In this document: in pieces, positions 22,967 through 27,181 of the stretch
How positions within the stretch are numbered: the first letter of the stretch is position 1
Layout of the letters: every line of letters begins with the position of its first letter
Origin: Chloroflexota bacterium
GTDB taxonomy: Bacteria > Chloroflexota > UBA4733
Reading direction: 5' to 3'
DNA length: 27,181 nt
NCBI GenBank assembly: GCA_023489405.1
Contig: JAMDCW010000041.1
Location: 1-27,181, forward strand
Made by a program: the position numbers and the translations under genes
Notes under the pieces: generated by a model
Database searches by the model: none
What the model saw: the letters and a program-made list of their open reading frames with translations, nothing else
Told to the model about the DNA's origin: nothing

Positions 22967-23839
22967 ATGCCGCATGGGCGTATCGGCATCATCGGAGGAA
23001 GTGGTCTCTATGAAATGGAAGGTCTTGAAGATATCCGAGAGGTGCGTCCACAAACACCGTTTGGTGCACCGAGCGATGCTCTTATCATAGGGAGGACCGG
23101 CGCTCTGGAATTAGTCTTTCTTCCACGCCACGGAAGGGGGCATCGAATTGCCCCGACCGAAATTCCCGTGCGAGCGAATATCTATGCGCTGAAAGCTCTC
23201 GGGGTCAAACGGCTCATCTCCGTCAGTGCCGTCGGGAGCATGCGCAAACGTATTCGGCCTCTTGATCTTGTCATACCGGATCAGGTTATTGATCGCACCA
23301 AAAGCCGGGTTAGTAGTTTTTTCGGGAATGGCATTGTTGCCCATTGCGGTTTTGCTGAACCCTTCTGCCCAAACCTCAGTGCTACCCTTGCCCAGGTCGC
23401 TAAAGGATCAGGAGTACGGCTGCACCTTGGCGGAACTTATCTCTGCATCGAGGGGCCACAATTCTCCACAAAGGCCGAATCTGCACTCTACCGGCAATGG
23501 GGTGTCGACATCATTGGGATGACAGCGATCCCTGAAGCAAAGCTCGCACGCGAGGCAGAAATGTGCTATGCCACGCTCGCCTTCGCCACGGACTATGATG
23601 TATGGCACAAGAGTGCCGGACATGTTTCCGTAGAAATGGTGGTCAAAAATCTCGCGGCTAATGTGGAAAAGGCGCAGCAGATTATTCGAGAAGCGGCGGT
23701 TCATCTTGCCTCGGCAGAACCGCTGACCTGCCAATGTCAGAATGCCTTGCAGAATGCCGTTATCACGGCGCCAGAGCGTTTTCCTGTAGAGACACGGCGT
23801 GCTCTTGCGCTCCTGCTCGACAAATATTTCCCTAGGTAA
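22967..23839 (+). CDS. mtnP: 5'-methylthioadenosine phosphorylase
   Basis: This 290-residue purine nucleoside phosphorylase family 2 enzyme splits methylthioadenosine, the by-product of spermidine synthesis, to adenine and methylthioribose-1-phosphate. Visible features are GGSGLY (10-15), the phosphate-binding PRHGRGH, the HRIAPTEIPVRANI stretch, and IEGPQFSTKAES. It also has GMTAIPEAKLAREAEMCYA and the TDYD aspartates that favour 6-aminopurines. The ATG at 22967 is preceded by AGAAGGGA; an in-frame start 14 codons upstream lacks this. It probably cooperates with speD about 3 kb upstream. A role as a 5'-methylthioinosine or guanosine phosphorylase is less likely given the TDYD motif. Confidence 0.93.
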   Translation: MPHGRIGIIGGSGLYEMEGLEDIREVRPQTPFGAPSDALIIGRTGALELVFLPRHGRGHRIAPTEIPVRANIYALKALGVKRLISVSAVGSMRKRIRPLDLVIPDQVIDRTKSRVSSFFGNGIVAHCGFAEPFCPNLSATLAQVAKGSGVRLHLGGTYLCIEGPQFSTKAESALYRQWGVDIIGMTAIPEAKLAREAEMCYATLAFATDYDVWHKSAGHVSVEMVVKNLAANVEKAQQIIREAAVHLASAEPLTCQCQNALQNAVITAPERFPVETRRALALLLDKYFPR

Positions 23840-23862
23840 TGTAAAAGTCGGAGGATCCGTGT

Positions 23863-24843
23863 ATGACGAACACCCATCACCGTGTACTGGTTACCCCCGT
23901 CCACATCAAAGAATTTGTCTCAGCTCGTGCTACGGAACTAGAGAAAGCTGGGATTGAGCTGATCTTTCCCACAATGTCCCGACCACAGCTCACGGAAGAA
24001 GAGCTGCTTCGCTTTCTCCCTGGATGTAGCGCGGCTATTGCTATGCCGGATGCGTATACCGCGCGGGTATTTGCTGCATGTGCTCCGGTGCTCCGCCTTG
24101 TTGCACGAACCGGCGTCGGTTTCGACGCAATTGATCTTCAGGCTGCGACTGCGCACAACGTGTGGGTTACCACAACGCCTGGGGCAAATCATGAGGCTGT
24201 TGCCGACTACACCCTCGGACTGCTGCTCTGCCTGATGCGTGATCTTGTCGACACTGCCAACCGTACGCGTTCGGGGATTTGGAGGCGTACACAGGGACTG
24301 GAGCTCGCGGAGAAGGTACTGGGGGTAATTGGCACTGGTCGTGTCGGACGAGCGGTCGTCCATCGAGCGCGTTCTTTCGGTATGCAGGTCGTCGCTTATG
24401 ACGCATATCCTGACTATGCCTGGGCAACGGGAGCTTCCGTTACCTACCTGCTCCTCCCGGAATTGCTCGCCAGAAGCGATATCATCACGCTGCACATACC
24501 GGCCTCGCCTGCCACCGAGAATCTGCTGAACACTAAAACTTTAGCCCTCTGCAAGAAAGGCTGCCGGATCATCAATACTGCCCGTGGCGATCTCATCGAC
24601 GAAGAAGCGCTCCTGGTCGCCCTGAATACCGGGCACATCGCTGGTGCAGCCTTAGATGTTTTCTGGGATGAGCCGCCAACGAATCAGGCTCTTATTGCAC
24701 ATCCTCACGTCCTGCCGTTCTCACACTCCGCCGGAGGTACACGCGAGGCTCATCAGCGAGCGGCACTAATGGCACTCGATGAAGTGATTCGGGTGCTTAC
24801 AGGTCAAAAACCGCATTACTCCGTGAACCACCTGACGGATTAG
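23863..24843 (+). CDS. D-isomer-specific 2-hydroxyacid dehydrogenase (phosphoglycerate dehydrogenase-like)
   Basis: This 326-residue protein has the NAD-binding loop GTGRVGRAV and catalytic Arg in INTARGDLID. The Glu is in DVFWDEP and the His in FSHSAGG. It lacks the C-terminal ACT and intervening domains of long SerA forms. Candidates are a short phosphoglycerate dehydrogenase (serine supply for glyA and cysM), hydroxypyruvate/glyoxylate reductase, or another D-2-hydroxyacid dehydrogenase. Sequence alone does not decide. The ATG at 23863 has GGAGG about nine bases upstream. It follows mtnP by 23 bases, so it is probably cotranscribed. Confidence 0.88.
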   Translation: MTNTHHRVLVTPVHIKEFVSARATELEKAGIELIFPTMSRPQLTEEELLRFLPGCSAAIAMPDAYTARVFAACAPVLRLVARTGVGFDAIDLQAATAHNVWVTTTPGANHEAVADYTLGLLLCLMRDLVDTANRTRSGIWRRTQGLELAEKVLGVIGTGRVGRAVVHRARSFGMQVVAYDAYPDYAWATGASVTYLLLPELLARSDIITLHIPASPATENLLNTKTLALCKKGCRIINTARGDLIDEEALLVALNTGHIAGAALDVFWDEPPTNQALIAHPHVLPFSHSAGGTREAHQRAALMALDEVIRVLTGQKPHYSVNHLTD

Positions 24844-24865
24844 CTGGTCTAGCAATACCACTCGG

Positions 24866-24871
24866 TATACT
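24866..24871 (+). promoter_or_regulatory. -10 element for a leaderless dapF transcript
   Basis: TATACT (five of six matches) ends six bases before the ATG at 24878. No SD lies between the mtnP-region gene stop at 24843 and that ATG. Transcription would start at or next to the A of the ATG. No matching -35 is evident. Confidence 0.4.
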
Positions 24872-24877
24872 GCGCAT

Positions 24878-25747
24878 ATGATGAGTGAAATCCTTCCTTT
24901 CATCAAGATGCATGGTATCGGCAATGATTTTGTTCTCATTGGACCGGAACACGCATCCCGGAGTCTCGACTGGCCTGCGCTCGCGCGTTCTACCGGCGAC
25001 CGGCATTTCGGTATTGGGCACGATGGACTACTGCTCGTAGAAGCGCTTCCTTCTGGAAATACGGCCAGCTATCGCATGCGCATGTATAATCCTGATGGTA
25101 GTGAATCGGAAATGTGCGGTAATGGTATCCGCTGTTTCGCCAAGTACCTCTATGATAGTGGTCTAGCAGCCCAAAAACAGCTTGCTATTGCTACAGGTGC
25201 AGGGGTCCAGTACGTCGATCTGCATACACGCGGCGATATCGTTGACAGTGTCACTGTCAATATGGGAGAACCCATCTTCGAGCCTGAACGTGTCCCGGTT
25301 GACCTTCCAGGCCCACGTGTAGTAAATGTGCCCTTTAGCGCCGGCGGGCACACCTTCTCAATGAGCTGCGTCTCAATGGGGAATCCGCACGCAGTGGCAG
25401 TTGTAGACGATGTAGATGGTATTCTTTTAGAAACGATCGGTCCACTGGTGGAACACCATGTGTGGTTTCCACGTCGTGTCAATTTTGAAATTGTACAGAT
25501 ACATTCTCGCAACGAGCTCACGATGCGTGTCTGGGAACGTGGTGCTGGCCTTACCCTGGCTTGTGGTAGCGGAGCGTGCGCGGTGATGGCTGTCGTCCAT
25601 AGCCAGGATTTAGTAGGTGATTGCGTCACTATACATCTTCCGGGTGGAGATCTCCTGCTCAACTGGACGGGAGCTGGTGGAATAAAAATGACAGGACCGG
25701 CGACTACGGTGTACCGTGGATCGTGGCCTTTAAATAATCAGGACTAA
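24878..25747 (+). CDS. dapF: diaminopimelate epimerase
   Basis: This 289-residue PLP-independent racemase converts LL- to meso-diaminopimelate for lysine and peptidoglycan. It opens with IKMHGIGNDFVLI. The two catalytic cysteines are Cys80 (SEMCGNGIRC) and Cys229 (TLACGSGACA). MGNPHAV and the YNPDGSE segment are also present. Length is normal. The ATG at 24878 is adopted; the next codon is also ATG and either may serve. No SD precedes it, but a -10 box sits just upstream, suggesting leaderless translation. An aminotransferase-fold pseudoenzyme gene follows after 10 bases. Confidence 0.96.
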   Translation: MMSEILPFIKMHGIGNDFVLIGPEHASRSLDWPALARSTGDRHFGIGHDGLLLVEALPSGNTASYRMRMYNPDGSESEMCGNGIRCFAKYLYDSGLAAQKQLAIATGAGVQYVDLHTRGDIVDSVTVNMGEPIFEPERVPVDLPGPRVVNVPFSAGGHTFSMSCVSMGNPHAVAVVDDVDGILLETIGPLVEHHVWFPRRVNFEIVQIHSRNELTMRVWERGAGLTLACGSGACAVMAVVHSQDLVGDCVTIHLPGGDLLLNWTGAGGIKMTGPATTVYRGSWPLNNQD

Positions 25748-25757
25748 GCACACGCTT

Positions 25758-26984
25758 ATGGAAAATTCAGCGTCTCCTCCGAACATTTCACCTCCTGCCA
25801 TTCATCCCTCGAAGCACCTGTCTAGTTTTCTCTCCGGGCTTGAACACAGCTTAGAACAACGAGCAATCGAGCTCCGCAGCCAAGGTCATGACGTCATCAA
25901 CCTCTCCGCTGTGAATCCTGATCTTCCGCCTCCCGCCCAAGCACAGGAAATACTTGTTCGCCTTATAACCACTCCCAGTCCAAGCCGCTCGCCAAGTGGC
26001 ACTTTCGACCTTCGTGCTACGATTTCTCGGTGGTACCAGCATCGTTTCCGTGCCAGCATTGATCCAATTAATGAACTGACGACTATTCCCACCGTGGAGC
26101 AGGGGCTCTGCGATCTTCTCCCAGCGCTGATCGATCCAGGAGAGGCAGTGCTGATTCCTGATCCTTGCCGGCCGATCTTTCGGTTTGCGCTGTCGCTTGC
26201 TGGCGCTCACGCTATACAGCTACCGCTCCGTCCCGAACATGACTTCCTGCCTGATCTGAAAACGATTCCAGACGAGGACCTCGAGCGTGCCCGGCTCATC
26301 CTTCTCGACTACCCGAACTTTCCGACGGGGGCGACTGCTCCAGCGAGCTTTCTCCATCAACTCATCCACTTTGCGCATGAGCATCAATTGCTCATTGTCC
26401 GGCTAGCGGATTACAGCGAGTACACCTTCGAGGGCAATCGAACGATGAGTCTTATCGAGATTCCAGGGGGGCGCGCCGTTACCGTGGAGCTACATTCCCC
26501 GGCGATGAATCTTCAGCTACGCTCATGGCCTCTCGCTGTGGCGATCGGCCATGTCGATGCCATCCGCTACCTCCGACATCACCGATCCTTCGTTATGCAC
26601 TCCCTCTATCCACCGATCCAGCAGGCGATCGGCGAGTTGCTCATCCAGCTTTCGCCAGAATGGTACGTTCAGCGTAATGCCATCTACCAACAGCGGCGGA
26701 ATCGTTTGGGGGCGGCCCTCGAAAGTACTGGACTGCACTCGTGGCACGCACGTGCGCTTCCAGCGTTGTGGGTTGCTACGCCGCCTGGTACATCTTCTAT
26801 GGAGATAGCAGAGCAGTTATTGGAACAGGCACATCTCCTCGTTGCGCCTGGCACAGCGTTTGGTGAACGTGGTGAAGGATACCTCCTCTTCTCAGTGACT
26901 GTTGACGATTCACGCCTCGAAGAAGTGGTGCACCGACTCAGCAAGGTGCACTGCAAATCGAGCTCACTGGAAACGGATCGTTAA
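25758..26984 (+). CDS. class I/II aminotransferase-fold protein lacking the PLP lysine (pseudoenzyme)
   Basis: This 408-residue intact frame clearly has the fold-type I aminotransferase layout of LL-DAP/aspartate aminotransferases. It shows VINLSAVNPDLPPP near 46, SGTFDLRATISRWY, a PDPCRPIF segment, YPNFPTGA, ADYSEYTFEG and a C-terminal GEGYLLFS. Every key catalytic position is replaced. The PLP lysine of SKTxNMTGWRIG is Met250 (HSPAMNLQLRSWPLA), the NPTG Asn is Phe188, and the PLP-ring Asp of DNAYSE is Leu216. The carboxylate-binding Arg of GYVRIS is Leu377, and the GYP Tyr is Arg138. Normal transamination is therefore excluded. Position 10 bases after dapF hints at a DapL-related origin. 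It has no SD and is probably coupled to dapF. A structural or regulatory role is inference. Confidence 0.85.
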   Translation: MENSASPPNISPPAIHPSKHLSSFLSGLEHSLEQRAIELRSQGHDVINLSAVNPDLPPPAQAQEILVRLITTPSPSRSPSGTFDLRATISRWYQHRFRASIDPINELTTIPTVEQGLCDLLPALIDPGEAVLIPDPCRPIFRFALSLAGAHAIQLPLRPEHDFLPDLKTIPDEDLERARLILLDYPNFPTGATAPASFLHQLIHFAHEHQLLIVRLADYSEYTFEGNRTMSLIEIPGGRAVTVELHSPAMNLQLRSWPLAVAIGHVDAIRYLRHHRSFVMHSLYPPIQQAIGELLIQLSPEWYVQRNAIYQQRRNRLGAALESTGLHSWHARALPALWVATPPGTSSMEIAEQLLEQAHLLVAPGTAFGERGEGYLLFSVTVDDSRLEEVVHRLSKVHCKSSSLETDR

Positions 26985-27037
26985 GCTGGTTACCATGATG
27001 TGTGCGCAAAATATTCTTCACAAGAAGGAGAACGCTT

Positions 27038-27181
27038 CTGCCAGCCAATTCATCACTACCAGTTCGTACAGGGCAAGACCCTGAACGGTGTTTTTTGCTC
27101 GGAGTCGAGAATGGAGGTAAGCCCCACGAACTGCCGCTGGCGATGTCGCTCGAAGAGCTTGCCCAGCTAGTAGTCACAGCA
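27038..27181 (+). CDS. hflX: GTPase HflX, N-terminal fragment (3' end outside window)
   Basis: The last 48 codons stay open to the window edge. They read PERCFLLGVENGG, then SLEELAQLVVTA, matching the N-terminal pattern of HflX (ERAxLVGVE...SLEELxxLxxTA). HflX is a ribosome-associated GTPase that splits stalled 70S ribosomes. The G-domain lies beyond the window. No ATG, GTG or TTG follows the strong SD AAGAAGGAG (27022-27030). The best-spaced codon is a CTG at 27038, seven bases downstream. A GTG at 27002 is in frame but lies before the SD. The identification rests on a short segment. Confidence 0.65.
   Translation, partial: MPANSSLPVRTGQDPERCFLLGVENGGKPHELPLAMSLEELAQLVVTA

Overview
The window reads as a bacterial chromosome segment from the Chloroflexota, most likely a Thermomicrobia-like lineage. 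I infer this from gene content and protein style, not from a search. The pointers are a CysO/CysM/Mec cysteine pathway, FchA-type and divergent FolD proteins, frequent GTG/TTG starts with GA-rich Shine-Dalgarno sites, and small secreted proteins with a C-terminal hydrophobic-plus-arginine tail. GC looks moderate, in the mid-50s by eye. There are no rRNA, tRNA, CRISPR or insertion-sequence features. Coding is dense on both strands.

Layout. (1) 1-4162, plus strand: the 3' end of an SbcC/Rad50-type ATPase gene, then a four-gene sulfur cluster. This comprises a CysM-like synthase, a CysO-like ubiquitin-fold carrier fused to its E1-like activator, a JAMM peptidase (Mec type) and a stand-alone rhodanese. 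A strong sigma70-type promoter overlaps the end of sbcC and drives the cluster. (2) 4305-5659, minus strand: a VOC/glyoxalase pseudogene with two in-frame stops, then thioredoxin reductase. (3) 5865-8025, plus strand: a Gfo/Idh/MocA oxidoreductase, a 350-bp gap, and a receiver protein with an orphan histidine-kinase dimerisation domain. (4) 8169-13346, minus strand: rsmA-pth-mfd. (5) 13773-14309, plus strand: a secreted CHRD-like protein, facing the minus-strand pair of an ECF sigma factor and a six-helix membrane protein with a bactofilin-like beta-helix insert. A perfect 16-bp hairpin separates the two directions. (6) 16420-19887, plus strand: a zinc alcohol dehydrogenase, glyA and upp, with a small Cys-rich minus-strand gene between the first two. 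(7) 19860-20222, minus strand: speD, whose end overlaps upp. (8) 20304-27181, plus strand: a DUF1232 protein, a small membrane protein, an FchA-like cyclodeaminase-fold protein, folD, mtnP, a D-2-hydroxyacid dehydrogenase, dapF, an aminotransferase-fold pseudoenzyme, and the start of hflX.

How they work together. The sulfur cluster should make cysteine from a protein-bound thiocarboxylate: rhodanese and E1 load sulfur, CysM attaches the serine-derived moiety, and Mec releases cysteine. GlyA, the FchA-like protein and FolD handle one-carbon folates. SpeD makes decarboxylated SAM for polyamines, and MtnP recycles the methylthioadenosine formed. DapF serves lysine and peptidoglycan synthesis.

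Most interesting signals: the CysO-E1 fusion with an internal di-glycine; a FolD lacking the cyclohydrolase lysine beside a putative replacement cyclohydrolase; an intact aminotransferase-fold protein that has lost the lysine and all the other key residues; a receiver-DHp protein without an ATPase domain; and a 49-bp nested palindrome between the divergent sigma factor and alcohol dehydrogenase genes.
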